Shown here one piece after another: positions 23,700 through 35,082 of a stretch of 64,000 bases of DNA. Source of the DNA: Congeria kusceri (Eukaryota; Mollusca; Bivalvia; Myida; Dreissenidae); the NCBI GenBank assembly GCA_027627225.1, contig CM051029.1, positions 75,618,578-75,682,577 of the forward strand, in the 5' to 3' direction. Under the pieces are notes generated by a model, which worked only from the letters and a program-made list of their open reading frames with translations, was not told the DNA's origin and searched no databases. The position numbers and the translations under genes are program-made. Each line of letters begins with the position of its first letter. The first letter of the stretch is position 1.

Positions 23700-23919
23700 G
23701 TACTAAATACATGTACTTTTGCCGACTATCATGTCGATATCATTGGGGTATCTTAGACTGTATCCTTTCATTTAAATGAATATACACATTGCAATTTGAA
23801 AATGTAAACAACGAGCTGTTTCTAGTAGAATTTCACATACACGTATTTTCGCGCTGATATTTTAATATAAGACATATATCATATTACTGTGCAGGCAGCT
23901 TGACCTCCGGTATAATTAG

Positions 23920-24330
23920 GGCCCCGCAGATTGTTTTCTCTCCGTCCTTCTGTCCGTCCGTCTGACCGTCAGTCCACATTTATTACGTTTTTTCAGTCGA
24001 TAACGGATTTTCTTGAAATTTGTCTTTATTGTAGAGGGTAATTTGTAATTGTGCTTTAACATGTGCGTTAAGATGAGGATTTCAATTGTTCTTCCTCCAT
24101 TCGCAAATTCCTTGGCGCTTTGATTATTTTTCTGTATTGACTGTATAGAGAATATTCCTTGTAAACGCACCTCCTTCTGTTGAGGGTTACGTGTAGTTGT
24201 GCGTTAAGATGGGGATGTAAAATTTTATAAAAAATACATATATTTTCATTTCCTACCATAACTTTAAAAAACTTACTGGCCCAATCTTCAAACAAGCTTT
24301 CATTCGGGGCCATTTGTCACTCCTGCGACA
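23920..24330. repeat. Pearl-like dispersed repeat with (GTCC)n head
   Basis: A tetranucleotide run 'tctgtccgtccgtctgaccg' (23949 on) is followed by two diverged units about 130-140 bp apart, each containing 'gagggtna' then 'gcgttaagatg'. It lies in the intron directly upstream of the zinc-finger exon. Open frames on the minus strand here are repeat translations. Confidence 0.6.
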
Positions 24331-24477
24331 AAGTTCCAGTTGTTTTTGTCTCATTATACTCTACTATTTAGTGCTAACTTGAATAAGTATTATTTGTAAC
24401 ATAATACGTGTTAACGTCATAAAATAACCAATATCTAGTGTCACCGCGTTGTGTCATGGTTGTTCTTCTTTTACCAG

Positions 24478-25020
24478 GGAAACCTAAACGATCCTGTCCA
24501 TTTCGTGTTTTTTTTTTCGGCCAAATTACCTGATCATATGAAAAGTCAGCATACATCTGAAAAGGAAGTAATTGCTGCAATGAAATTACCAAAGCCAGAA
24601 CAACATCATGCATTTGCCAGTTTGAGAACGAAGGGTATATATCTAGCAAATATGAAACAAATAAGAGATGGAAATACAAAGGATTTAATTCGAGAAAGAA
24701 AACAAGGGAATGATGAGATCGTTACATGTTCAGTGTGTAAAGCGTTTTTATCGAAGACATCCTTTTACAAACACAAGAAAAAATGTCATTCAGCTGTTTC
24801 AGAAGCGTCATCAAGCGCAATAAATGTTACTCTCATGCAATATGAAAACACTGGTGAAAAATACGTAGACTATCAGGCAAAAATTTTGAGTCGATTTTGT
24901 GACAATGGTGTCGGCAACATGTGTAGAAATAAAATACATTTGAAGGATGTTGGCTTCCACAGATATATTGCAAAGGGCGGTAACCAGAGCAAAGAGGCTG
25001 AAAAAAATAATCTCTTATGA
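24478..25020 (+). CDS. Zinc-finger part of the recombinase-like exon
   Basis: The acceptor 'cttttaccag' ends at 24477. The first codons read 'GKPKRSCPFR'; a T10 run (24508-24517) then shifts frame to 'AKLPDHMKSQHTSEKEV', 'AAMKLPKPEQHHAFASLRTK', 'GIYLANMKQIRDGNTKDLI' and 'VTCSVCKAFLSKTSFYKHKK' with 'KCH'. Two fingers are visible: a degenerate first one (C-P-F-R where C-x2-C is expected, then H-x4-H) and an intact second one (C-x2-C-x11-H-x3-C-H). This N-terminal layout, two fingers around a helix-rich spacer, precedes the recombinase-like domain. A second shift near the A7 run (25004-25012) links to the next frame. Confidence 0.7.
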   Translation, partial: GNLNDPVHFVFFFSAKLPDHMKSQHTSEKEVIAAMKLPKPEQHHAFASLRTKGIYLANMKQIRDGNTKDLIRERKQGNDEIVTCSVCKAFLSKTSFYKHKKKCHSAVSEASSSAINVTLMQYENTGEKYVDYQAKILSRFCDNGVGNMCRNKIHLKDVGFHRYIAKGGNQSKEAEKNNLL

Positions 25021-25991
25021 CAATGTTAAGACAGTTAGCAAAACTGTTTTTGGACTTCAAAGATATATACAGAAATAAAACGAAAAAATACTGCACATCC
25101 ATCACAAAAATGTTTGTTAGAGACAATTTTGAATTTCTAAAAGAGGTTTTGCAGTGCCGTAAGGACTCCAAAAATGACTTGAAGTCATCTCTAGGGTATA
25201 CAATGAAGAAGTTTGCTAAGTTTAAATATCTATCCGTGGGAGAAGACAGGACAGAAACGAGGAAGCCAAAAGAATTACCTGTTGAGGAAGACGTACAAAC
25301 GTTAACCAATTATGTGCTACATAAATTAAGAGAACTAACAACAGATAGATACAATTTTATTTCAAACGACGAATTTACACTTCTCAGAAATTTAGTTTTC
25401 TGTCGAGTTACATTATTTAATGCTAGAATAGGTGGAGAACCCAGTAGATTGACTCTTGAACAATGGAAGGAAGCGGAGAATGATGAATGGCTGGGTAAGT
25501 GTACGGACTCGGATCTATCAGAACAGGAGCGTAAAATGCTCAAAACCATGAAAGTCGCGAAGCAGACAGGCAAAAGGGACGAAAGTCTGATCCCTGTTCT
25601 TTTTCCAGAAGATACAATCCCAGGCTTGCGAATGCTTGCAGATCCAGAAAAAAGGAAAGATGGTGGCGTTAACAAATACAACAAATTTCTTTTCCCATGT
25701 ACGAATTTGTCAGACAAACATGTGATCGGGTCCGACAGCATCAGGATTATATGTGCAAAGGCTTTGGTAGAAACGTTAACAGCAACAAAGTTTCGTCATC
25801 GAGTGTCGACCAAATATGCACAACTTGAAACGGACGAGCAGGAAAGGGGTGCCTTTTACCGCCACATGGGACATAGTGATGCAATCAACAGAAATGTGTA
25901 CCAGTGTCCTCCGGCCGTATTAGAAGTCACACAAGTTGGAAGATTCTTTCACAACATTGACATAGGTATGCACATATTTATGAATAACTAA
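25017..25991 (+). CDS. Tyrosine-recombinase-like catalytic domain
   Basis: A 324-codon frame, the longest coding stretch in the window. Residues 1-130 form a helical N-terminal part. Then 'NARIGGEPSRLTLEQW' (Arg137, box I), 'YNKFLFP' (222-227, strand before box II), 'TATKFRHRVST' (255-265, Arg260) and 'HMGHSDAINRNVYQCPP' (283-299, His286 and candidate nucleophile Tyr295). The R...R..H...Y order and spacing fit tyrosine recombinases; resemblance to Crypton-derived host proteins is my recollection. Splicing probably removes the last codons: a GTATGC donor follows 25965 ('NIDIG') and the next exon at 27048 continues in phase. All four inspected catalytic residues are intact here although flanking exons are damaged. 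The bare frame has an ATG but this is unlikely to be the true start. Confidence 0.75.
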   Translation: MTMLRQLAKLFLDFKDIYRNKTKKYCTSITKMFVRDNFEFLKEVLQCRKDSKNDLKSSLGYTMKKFAKFKYLSVGEDRTETRKPKELPVEEDVQTLTNYVLHKLRELTTDRYNFISNDEFTLLRNLVFCRVTLFNARIGGEPSRLTLEQWKEAENDEWLGKCTDSDLSEQERKMLKTMKVAKQTGKRDESLIPVLFPEDTIPGLRMLADPEKRKDGGVNKYNKFLFPCTNLSDKHVIGSDSIRIICAKALVETLTATKFRHRVSTKYAQLETDEQERGAFYRHMGHSDAINRNVYQCPPAVLEVTQVGRFFHNIDIGMHIFMNN

Positions 25992-27047
25992 AAATATACT
26001 ATTTTTGTAAAACATTGTGTGCACACGGTATTGACAAGCGACTGTCCAAATGCGATTGGCTATTTTCGGTGATTTTGATTAATGTAAACTGACAAAAAAT
26101 GCCATAATCTGATGGCATGCATTGATTGAGTAGTAGTTATAGCAGTGTATATAAATGTCCAATTCTGATATTCTACTGCATAATTATATTGATTTAAAAA
26201 CTAGTTATTGCATAGTGGTAACAACAACCTGTTAATATGTTTTAAGAATGCGAGTGTATGAGATCCCAGATTACGAAATGATTATCCGGAACTTAATGGG
26301 TTTTGGTCCTTCTATGTGCTGTGTACCTTTCACTTTTAGTAGGAGAAATAATTTTTGTTTATAAAGGTCATTTTAAAATAAGAACAAACGCGCGCGTCCG
26401 TTTAAGTTTGATCCGCATGCTTTACTTGGATAATACATTCATTGTATATGGCAGTACATGTTGTTATGACGGGCAAAAAGAAATATAAAAATAAAATGTA
26501 CATGGAAGTAGATACAGGTCCGAGTTATCGTCTTTTCAGTAAAGATATGTCGTAAAATTTTCATAAACAAATACAAAATCAAAATCCCCTAAAATCAACC
26601 GATGTCAAAATGGTCAACTGTGCAAAATAAATGCTCAAACAGTTACATGATCGCAAAATGTCACAGGTTCTGACACGAGGTGACCTCACGGAGATTACTA
26701 GATTAGTGTTTACTAAAGTTAAGCAAAGTTAGCAAATTTTAGAAAACTTGAGCCACCGGCCTTGGTGAGTGGTTCATACGTTTTCATGCCGAACAAATAA
26801 ACTTATCTTTATTCAACACTTACGTAATATTTTATTTGTCCCAGTTTTTATTTTTATTTTGCAAATATACGAAATAATACACACTAAATAAAAAGAAAAA
26901 CATAAAGTGACGTCATAAAATAGCGTTACTAGATTGCGCGTGTTGTAATAAATCAAAGTTCATTCACCAGGGATTCATTTCGTTATATTACGTTTAAATT
27001 TTATATCATTACTCAATGGAAAACTGTTAACCTGATTATGCTGACAG
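25992..27047. other. Intron, no supported feature
   Basis: AT-rich sequence between the recombinase-like exon and the next exon. The 61-codon frame at 26303-26488 has no recognisable motif. Confidence 0.5.
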
Positions 27048-27908
27048 AAACACAAGAACAATCAAACCAAATAATGGAACAGATCACAAACACAATGACA
27101 AGAAACCGTAAGCTATTCTTTTGTGTTTGCCCATAGTAATTTTCTGTAGTTAAACCTCACATAATGAAAACAGTGTTCCGTCATACTAGTATAATGACTC
27201 TTAGCCCGGACATCTCGTTCATAGACCTGGTTCATAGAACTTGTGCTTAACCTACAGAGCTTTCCGGCCCTCATAAACCCCTTAAGTGTTCTAATGCCAT
27301 ATCGCCGCCACTGTGGTTTTGGTTATCTTGGTTAACAGCTCTGGTAAGGTAGTCATTGTTGCATATCAGTCTTTTTTTTTTTCTTATGCTATGCTTAATG
27401 ATGTGTACTCACTTGTTAATAAAACTATTTTGCCAACAAAACATGGGCTTTGTTTGGTAAATTACGACGGGCTACTTTGGCGGTTTGTAAAGTGTAAAGT
27501 GTCCGTTATACAGAAAACTTTTTTTTCAGGATGTTGTGTCTATGTTTACAAACATTATTTACAGATTTAATTTGGACGTATTCACAAGTATCTTCTCCTG
27601 TACAGAATCAACCATGCGGGAATCGTTTGCTTCAAAAATGCACGATTCGGATTCTACAGAAATAAGCAGTGGCGGAGAAATTTACATCTCATGGTAGGTT
27701 AGCATAATTATAGTAATATTTCTCAGAGTTTTCCTTACTTTATTAAACAAAATATTCAACAATATTTAAAGGATTCGAAAATAACTAAAGACGAATCATC
27801 TGTCTGCTAAATTAATTATACTCCTATTGATAAATTGCTGAGTTATAAAATTTGCTTTTGTTTAGGATGGTGAAGAAATCTCAATTGACAAAGGTTCACA
27901 TATTGAAG
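27048..27908 (+). CDS. Three short exons after the recombinase-like domain
   Basis: 27048-27107 (after 'tgctgacag', before GTAAGC) reads 'TQEQSNQIMEQITNTMTRN'. 27606-27693 (after 'cctgtacag', before GTAGGT) reads 'QSTMRESFASKMHDSDSTEI' then 'SSGGEIYIS'. 27866-27908 (after 'ttttgtttag', before GTACGA) reads 'WMVKKSQLTKVHILK'. Phases run 1, 1, 2, 0 without conflict and no stops intervene. This is a polar linker leading to the C-terminal domain. Confidence 0.6.
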
Positions 27909-27949
27909 GTACGACCCATAATTTTAATTATTGTCTTTACCAGTGCTTT

Positions 27950-28760
27950 TTAGCTCACCTGAGCACAAAGTGCTCATGGTGAGATTTTGTGATTGCCCGT
28001 TGTCCGTCGTGCGTGCGTGCGTGCGTGTGTGCGTGCGTCGTCAACTTTTTATTCAAACAACATCTCCTCCTAAACCGCTTGGCAGATTTTCACCACACTT
28101 CACAGGAATGATCCTTGTGGAGACTTCTTTCAAGGTTGTTCAAATATTTCCGGTCCGCTAAATATGCAGGTCACCAGAGATAAAAAATGGATTTAAAAAA
28201 TAAAAACTTTAAAAACCTTCTTCTATGAAACCGCAAGGCTCAGAGCTTATTTGATATGTGACATCCTCTAGAGGTTCCCTACAAAGATTATTCAAATTAT
28301 GCCTCAGGGGCAAAACGATCCACGCCCAGGGCGTCACATGATTTATATAGAATACGTATCAAAATGACTTTAAATATTTTCTCCTCTGAAACCACAAGGC
28401 CCAGAGGTTTCATATTTGGTATGTAACATCCTATAGTGGTCCTCTACAAAGATCATTCAAATTATGCCCCGGGCGTCAAAACTGGCCACGCCCCGGGGTT
28501 CTCATGGTTTATGTAAGATATATAGCAAAATGGCTTTAAAAATAGTCTCCTCTGAACCCGCAAGGCCCAGAGGTTTCATATTTGGTATGTAACATCCTTT
28601 AGTGGTCCTTCACAAAGTTTGTTCAAATTATGCCCCATGGGTCAAAACTGACCACACCCCAGGGGTCACATTGTTTATTTAGACATAAATAGCATAATGA
28701 CTTTAAAAATCTCCTCTGAAACCGCATGGCCTAGAGGTTTCATATTTGATTCATCGTACA
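27950..28760. repeat. Pearl-like element: tetranucleotide head plus four ~163 bp tandem units
   Basis: It starts with 'gctcacctgagcacaaagtg' and a (GTGC)n run (28010-28038). Units marked by 'ctctgaaaccgcaaggccca' begin near 28220, 28382, 28550 and 28712, so the period is about 163 bp. The element lies in an intron of the SET gene. Bivalve pearl elements and the BIV160 satellite have this architecture. Confidence 0.75.
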
Positions 28761-30261
28761 GTTGCAGAATGTTTATAAAATGTTAAATTGCGATATTTTG
28801 GAGGTTAGTACATAAGAAAAACGCTAAAATATAGCTTGAATATATGTCATATTAAATGTATGTGTTATATTCAGATAATTAATGTGACTGCACGAGAATG
28901 GCCATACGACTAAGGACATGGGATTTTCTTTCAAGAACCATTAACTTCTTGGCTATTTTATGAAATGTACATGATACTTTCAGAGTTAACGAATCATTCC
29001 TTCATTCCGTTGTTGTTTATATACCCAGGGACACATTGCAATGTGTAAAGTCTAAACTTAATAAAGTTTACATGTATAAGAATAACTCATATTTATTTTG
29101 TTTCAGCATATTGGCAGGAACTTTGGCAAAAGGATTAAGGTTTTAGTAATTTATGCTGATAAAAAACATGTCTCAATAAGAAATGGGGTATTTAATGAGA
29201 ATATAGCAGAACTCTGCTATTTAATCAAACTGAAAATTTTAGTAAGTGTCCAATTCATAAATAAAATTGTTGCTATTCCGTTTATGAATTAAATGGTCTG
29301 ATTAAAGGATGGCATGCCTGTATTTGGGTTTGAATTTCCGTCCACTCCTCTCTTGCCTCTCTATTTATATGACCAATTCATGTGGAGAAACACGTATATT
29401 ATGACAATATGTCATTCTGAGTTGGTAATGAACTCGCCAGATATGAGATTCTTGAAATGGACGGTAGCATTTCGTGAATTGAAGTCTAACTAATATTGTT
29501 TTAGTATTCTCGATATGTACCTGTTATTTGTGTGTATATGTATTATGACTAACATAATGATTTAAAAAGAAGCCTGATATAATTTTGTTGGTCTGTTATA
29601 GCGGTGCGATATAACGGGAAACAATATCATATCTTTTCGGGAAAATGCATCATAAGAAGGTGTATGACACTCACATACAAGTCTAATATATTAAATGTGT
29701 TAGTTAGAAAGATTAAGGTATTTTGCATATAAATTATTTTGAGAATTGTCTAGCTGGGAATGGAAAACAGAAGGCTGTTTTATTTTACTGTTCAGTGCTT
29801 ATATTCTTCAATGCTGGTACATACACAAATATTAAAACCTGCTCTTGCCAGAAACCAATGGGTATTTCTTAATACTTTTAAGGAAATGCGCTTCTGTTCT
29901 GTGTCAAAATCCTCAAGCTAGTTTGATTTTTCGAAGAAACATTGCTTCCTCAGTGAGGGTTTTGAATCCATATATGGCTATGTTGAAATCATGGAAACGT
30001 TTCGTGTCTAAAACCACTGCATATTAAAGTAATATTGTTTCTTGTATAACCCTCTAAAAGTACTTTGAGACATTTATGTTTGCGAAAATGTGACGTTTAG
30101 TTTTGTTGTACGGCTCTACAGAAAATCTAATATGGTTTTGTTGTCTATCGAAGCTTTGAAAATTATGCCAGAACACAAGTGACACGTTTGCTACAGATAA
30201 CCATTGGTTAAACTCAGTTAAGCGATCTACTGCCATCGTTGCCCTCTTCTTTTATTAATAG
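28761..30261. other. Intron with one unassigned open segment
   Basis: At 29098-29292 a 64-codon frame follows a good 'tttgtttcag' acceptor (ending 29106) and contains a GTAAGT (29241). It reads 'HIGRNFGKRIKVLVIYADKK' and is phase-compatible. However, the Myb-like exon joins better directly to 27908, so this is either an alternative exon or chance. Confidence 0.3.
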
Positions 30262-30795
30262 TTTGACGGTAAACTGTATGGAAAGAAGAAGATACCCAAC
30301 GGCTGAACATATACTTTTCCAGTACAGTACACGACATTTCTAAATGGGACACTAAAGAAAATTTACCAGGTGGGTGAAATTATAAAATATGTGGATCTCC
30401 AGTTGTAAGGATCACAATTAACAAAAGTCGCAATGCAGGTTCTAGTTATGAAAGTAAATTCAACTTGTATTCGGCAATTTTTAGAACAAAATATATAATG
30501 TGATCTTATGACCACAGATCAAATACTTTCATTTTGTATAGCATTGTTGTGGTCACGATACCAAACTTGGTACTAATAAGTGTAATTAACAACCACCATT
30601 TCATCTTCAGCTTTGTAATTACACTCATTTTACATTTTAGGATACTCCGGAATTCGGGAATTTATTCGTTTTCATCCTGATATTCACGCTGATCTGCCTC
30701 TCGCTGAACGATTAAAAGTAATACACGCTAAACTATATAATGAACGTAACAAGTCCAGAAGAATAGCTCTTTTGCATTCAACACAAATGAAATGA
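30262..30795 (+). CDS. Myb/SANT-like C-terminal domain and stop (30262-30369, 30641-30795)
   Basis: The first exon follows 'tttattaatag' and starts in phase 0 with 'FDGK'. After a one-base slip near 30272 it reads 'TVWKEEDTQRLNIYFSSTVH' and 'WDTKENLPG', leaving one base before GTGGGT. The last exon follows 'ttacattttag' and reads 'YSGIREFIRFHPDIHADLPL', 'AERLKVIHAKLYNERNKSRR', ending at TGA 30793-30795. The W-x-x-E-E start, middle aromatic residues and closing basic helix resemble Myb/SANT-like DNA-binding domains that end related proteins. A polyadenylation signal candidate AATAAA lies at 31154. Confidence 0.6.
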
Positions 30796-31153
30796 AACAA
30801 ATGTGGTGCAACACATATTTATAATGTATGGCAACAACTTTTAAAAATTAGAAAGTTATGTTACAAGAAAGACCTTTGTGATTTAAATGAGGACAGAGGA
30901 CCATAGTCTGTGGACAAGAAGATCAATATAAACTCTTGTTGGAATATATAATGGTACCTTATAAGTTAGTTGCATTCTTAAACTGTTGGGTCCAGTTTCT
31001 TGAAGGCTTTACTCTTTTAAAGTATATCATCAATCAAAATTCCTATTTAACAACCAAAAGTAGAATTTATTTAGATTATCGGACATGCAAATTATTGCAA
31101 TATGAAAATACTGAGCTAAAGCAAAACCAGCTTCAACATACTTAATATTTTTT

Positions 31154-31159
31154 AATAAA
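31154..31159 (+). promoter_or_regulatory. Candidate polyadenylation signal
   Basis: AATAAA, 359 bp after the predicted stop at 30795. The sequence is AT-rich, so chance occurrence is likely; it is listed only because of its position. Confidence 0.25.
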
Positions 31160-31286
31160 TCGGACCCTCGGTTGAACTCTATGTTATTAGTGTAAACTGT
31201 ATTGGCCAATTAAAGTACATATATACTAAAGTGCATACATATCTTGCAGACACATAACAAACACTTCCTGGTTAGCATTTTAAGCT

Positions 31287-32605
31287 CGACTATTCGAAGA
31301 AAAGGTGAGCTTTCCTACTACCCCCGGCGTCGGCGTCTGAATTTGGTTAAAGTGTGTATTCAAATGTCTTTATCTTCGAAACTACATAAGTTATTCACTT
31401 GAAACTTGTAACTTTCATCAATTCCAGTATCATGGGCAACATTCCCATAACTCTATTTTGTATTTTTACAGAGTTATACCCCCTTTTTACCTAGATTTTC
31501 AAGTTAAAGTTTATATTCAAAAGTTGTGTAACTGCAGTTCGACATAAGTTATTCTCTTGAAACTTGGAATATACCTTTGTCATTAATTCCAGTATCAGGA
31601 GCAACATCTCCCATAATCGTGCTTTGTCTTTTGACAAAGTAATGCCGTTTTGTCATATAGATTGTCTGGTTCAAGTTTAAATTCAAAAGTTGTCTAACTT
31701 CAAAACCACACAAGTTGTTCACTTGAAACTTGGAATATACCTTTGTCATCAACTCCAGTATCAGAAGTAATATTCTCCATAACTCGGTTTTGTCTTTTGA
31801 TAGAGTTACGTCTCTTTTTCACATTGATATTCTGGTTGAAGTTCATATTTAAAAGTTTTGTAACTTTACAACTACATAAGTTATTGTTTTGAAACTTGGA
31901 ATATACTTTTGACCTCAACTCCAGTATCAGGAGCAACATTTCCCATAACCATGTTTTTTATTCTGACAGAGTCATGCCCATTTTTCATATAGATTTTCTG
32001 GTTAAAGTTTTTTTTCAAAAGTTTTGTAACTGCAGAACTACATAAGTTATTCGCTTGAATCTTGGAATATACTTCTTTCATCAATTCCAGTGTCCGGGGC
32101 AACATAGATTTACTGGTTAAAGTTTATATTCAAAAGTTTTGTAACTACATATGTTATTCACTTAAAACTTGGAATATATCTGTGTCATCAACTCCAGTAT
32201 CAGGGGCAACATTCCCTATAGCTCTTTGTATTTTGACAGAGTTATACCCCTTTATCACATATATTTCTTGTTAAAATTTATATTAAAAGGTTTTGTAATT
32301 TTAGAACTACATAAGTTATTCACTTGCAACATGGACTATATCTGTGTCATCAACACCTTATCAGGTGCAACATTCCCTATAACTTTGTTTTGCATTTTGA
32401 TAGAGGTATGCCCACTTGTTCCAAAGTCTTCAAATTAATAAACTACACAAGATGTTTACTTGAAACTTGGTAAATTTTGATGACATAATTGCCATAACTC
32501 AGTTTTGTATGTCCACAAGTGTATGCCCCTTCCACTTTCAAACATATGTACCAACTGAAATACTTCAAAGAGTGGAGCGTGCTGTCCTCTGACAGCTCTT
32601 GTTGA
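31287..32605. repeat. Tandem array, ~163 bp unit, eight copies
   Basis: Units marked by 'acataagttattcacttgaa' begin near 31384, 31538, 31708, 31872, 32037, 32146 (shortened), 32307 and 32444. Left border 'gctcgactattcgaagaaaa'; right border 'tgctgtcctctgacagctct'. Open frames on either strand (31549-32438) are repeat translations. It is a typical dispersed bivalve tandem element lying just downstream of the SET gene. Confidence 0.8.
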
Positions 32606-32989
32606 CACGTGTTATTATTGACTTGTAAGCTTACTCAGCGAGTTTTACACTCCAGAACACCATCTAAAATAAACTAAGTATTTCATAGATTAATATCTAG
32701 GTTATTTTTTACGCTCATTAAAGCTTTATTTTCTATGTATGCATTAAATTGAAATACATGTATACTGGAAAATATATAAAAACTCTGCTTTAAAAGAGTT
32801 TAGTATTTTAATTGTATGTATTACATGAACTAAATTGTCTATATTTGATTATCATGTTGTAACCATGTTGTTGAATTGTTTTTTAAGTGTTATATATACA
32901 TGTATATAGCTACTGAAATAGACAAACTACAGTGTACATTTTGCGATGAACGTCGTATAACATATAATTAAACTGTACATTGTGAACTA

Positions 32990-33690
32990 AAGATATTTAC
33001 TTTATCAGTCGTATTTGCAAAAAAGAGCACGAACAACTGACTTAAAATTATGAACAATCCAATTTAACTACTTATAGTATTTATAATAAAAATGTGCAGA
33101 ATGCAAAGTTGCAAAGTTATTATAATGAATAACGAATAATGTTAAATGTGCAATATAGAAAATGGCGATACCAATTTTAGTCTACATTCGCATAATTTAA
33201 AACAAGAAAGAGGTTGATTTAATAGTACTGATAATATTATATGCAAATTATGTAACATGAGCACTGTTGAACCACAATATCACTTCATTTGTTTGTGTCA
33301 ATCATCCAGAGAGTTTGAGGGAAACATTGTATTTCAAGTAATTGTTTAAACCTTATGAACTTAAAAATAGTATGTTGTCAAAAAAGTTCAGCAATCAACA
33401 ATGTATCTATATTGATGTTATGGACCACGTGCAGAAAAGTAGCTCTTACTGCTTCATAATACTATAATGGATGGTTGTACTTTTATAATATTGATATACC
33501 TAGCATGCAATTTGTATATATGATAAATACCTGTGTGTGTTTTGTGAAATATGTATACATATATGGGCTTACTCTCCCATTCGCCAAATTAACCGATGGT
33601 CTTGCATATATACTGTTAATGGCCAAATGTTGTTTGGCTCAATGCCAATGAACTTGGAATTTATATGTATACCAATTAATATTCGCATGT
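32990..33690 (+). mobile_element. LINE C-terminal relic
   Basis: A plus-strand frame at about 33222-33320 reads 'DNIICKLCNMSTVEPQYHFI' and 'CLCQSSREF', the same Cys-Cys-His-Cys block found in the 4.4-8.3 kb LINE but with the His intact. Downstream, 'atggccaaatgttgtttggc' with 'caatgccaatgaacttgg' resembles a LINE 3' end also seen near 38580. Upstream boundary unclear. Confidence 0.55.
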
Positions 33691-34019
33691 TAATGTATAT
33701 TCAAATATATTTTTTGCGGTTTCCATAGTATGTTCAGTCATATTTTTGTATGACTAATGACATATTCCAGTCATCGATATTTGTGTATGACTAATGTTTA
33801 TGTTGCAATCAACAATATGATTACTGTTTGATAAATACTATCCTCTTATTTGGTTGATTTAACGGCAAGTTAAATACTCCACAATAATGACATCTTCAGT
33901 ATAAATACATTCTAAGGTAAATTGTTTCGTACTTTTTCTTCATAAGGGCTACCTTAGCTTTAATTTTGTTTCTGTTGTTTAGATACTGAACGCAGCTTCG
34001 AACGGTGGGTTTCCTCTTT

Positions 34020-35075
34020 GAGTATTTCATTTTGCATATAAACGATTTATGGTGAAATTGAAAACATCAACAAAAGGTTTCTCTCCAGTGCAACCAAAAA
34101 TGCCGTTTGTTTGTATGTATATTGAACTAGTTTTATTTACAATAAATGCTTCTAATATTATAATATTCAATGTTGCTTGACCACATGAACATTCCCAAAA
34201 CAAATGGTCAACAGTTTCAATACGAGACTGACAGAAGTCACCAATAGTGTTATTATGTAAATTACACTTAATTAAATATGTATTTGTTGGAATAAATCTG
34301 AATTGAAAACTACGCAACGATGTGTAAATGATTTATTTTCAATGTTGTTGTAATTCTCGTTTTGCAGCTGAATATAATATAGTAATGCATTTGTGTTTTT
34401 TAATGTTTTTGTAAGTGTATTTGAAAGTGTTTCCACCGGAAAATGTATCTTTAATTTTTCTATGTTTTCTTCAAGTATATATTGATGTAGAATAGAGGTA
34501 ATTAATGTGTTAAATTTCATTATATCTCTGTTATTGATGTCATATCTGTATTGAAGCCTGTTAAATAGTACATTTTCTTATTTCTAAGATCATAAACATG
34601 GTGTACAAATTTAATTCCGTTTAATGACCGTACAACCTTTTGAAAAATGAAGTTTAACATTTCGCAGTTATCGATGTCTTTTTCAAAATTATATCTTTTT
34701 TATAACTGTGGTTATTTTGTTTTAATATTATACTCTTGATTTTAACAATACCATCGCAAAGGAATACATATTCTCTGTATATTTATTTCGTTTATTAAAT
34801 CTTTCATTGAGTTCACTGGGAAGAATGATATTGTTTTCATAACTTTGCATTTTAAACTTCAATAATAATTTCCATTTTCCTTTGACTATATTTTTAAGGT
34901 TTAAACCTCCATTTGCGTTGTCTACAAACAGTACTTTTATTTTTATTTGGTAAGGTTTAAAATCACAGATGGAGTTGACAATGATTTTGTTATATCATTT
35001 AATATTGTTATAAATGGGTTTAGAAGCACTGAAAATGGATAAATAAAGTTTGGTACTGCAAATGATTTTATCACA
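34020..35075 (-). mobile_element. LINE C-terminal relic of a different family
   Basis: Minus-strand frames 34272-34520 and 34027-34317 read 'KLKIHFPVETLSNTLTKTLK', then 'LRSFQFRFIPTNTYLI' (first residue from the upstream frame), then 'TVDHLFWECSCGQ'. The 'H-L-F-W-E-C' block after the RT is a hallmark of another LINE group in invertebrates. Upstream, broken frames to about 35060 include 'FIYPFSVLLNPFITILNDI'. No RT core is left. Confidence 0.6.
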
Positions 35076-35082
35076 GTAGTTG

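Larger units (their letters stand above)
16970..30795 (+). pseudogene. SET domain - tyrosine-recombinase-like - Myb-like fusion gene, disrupted
   Basis: About fourteen exons can be chained by eye with AG/GT boundaries and compatible phases: ~16970-17026, 17435-17592, 18616-18808, 19192-19996, 21198-21251, 21740-21854, 23378-23465, 23590-23699, 24478-25965, 27048-27107, 27606-27693, 27866-27908, 30262-30369, 30641-30795. Order of domains: KMT5A-like SET, 17-residue repeats, linker, Cys/His fingers, tyrosine-recombinase-like domain, Myb/SANT-like end. Lesions: in-frame TGA 17588, TAG 21761, TAA 23666; GC in place of GT after 18808; frameshifts at 17456-17463, ~19766, 24508-24517, ~25004-25012 and ~30272. 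From memory, predicted proteins with SET followed by a recombinase-like domain occur in fish and invertebrates; I cannot verify that here. Introns show it was copied as genomic DNA. Several frameshifts sit in homopolymers, so sequencing error is possible; the three stops are less easily explained that way. Confidence 0.7.

Noticed and set aside
24374..25741. Minus-strand frames of 100-158 codons opposite the recombinase-like exon
   Set aside because: They are shadows of the plus-strand coding sequence and lack recognisable motifs.
29098..29292. Extra coding exon of the SET gene
   Set aside because: The phase fits and an acceptor exists, but joining 27908 directly to 30262 gives a better link and the peptide has no domain likeness; kept only as an unassigned segment.
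31549..32438. Cluster of 60-90 codon frames on both strands
   Set aside because: They are translations of a ~163 bp tandem array.
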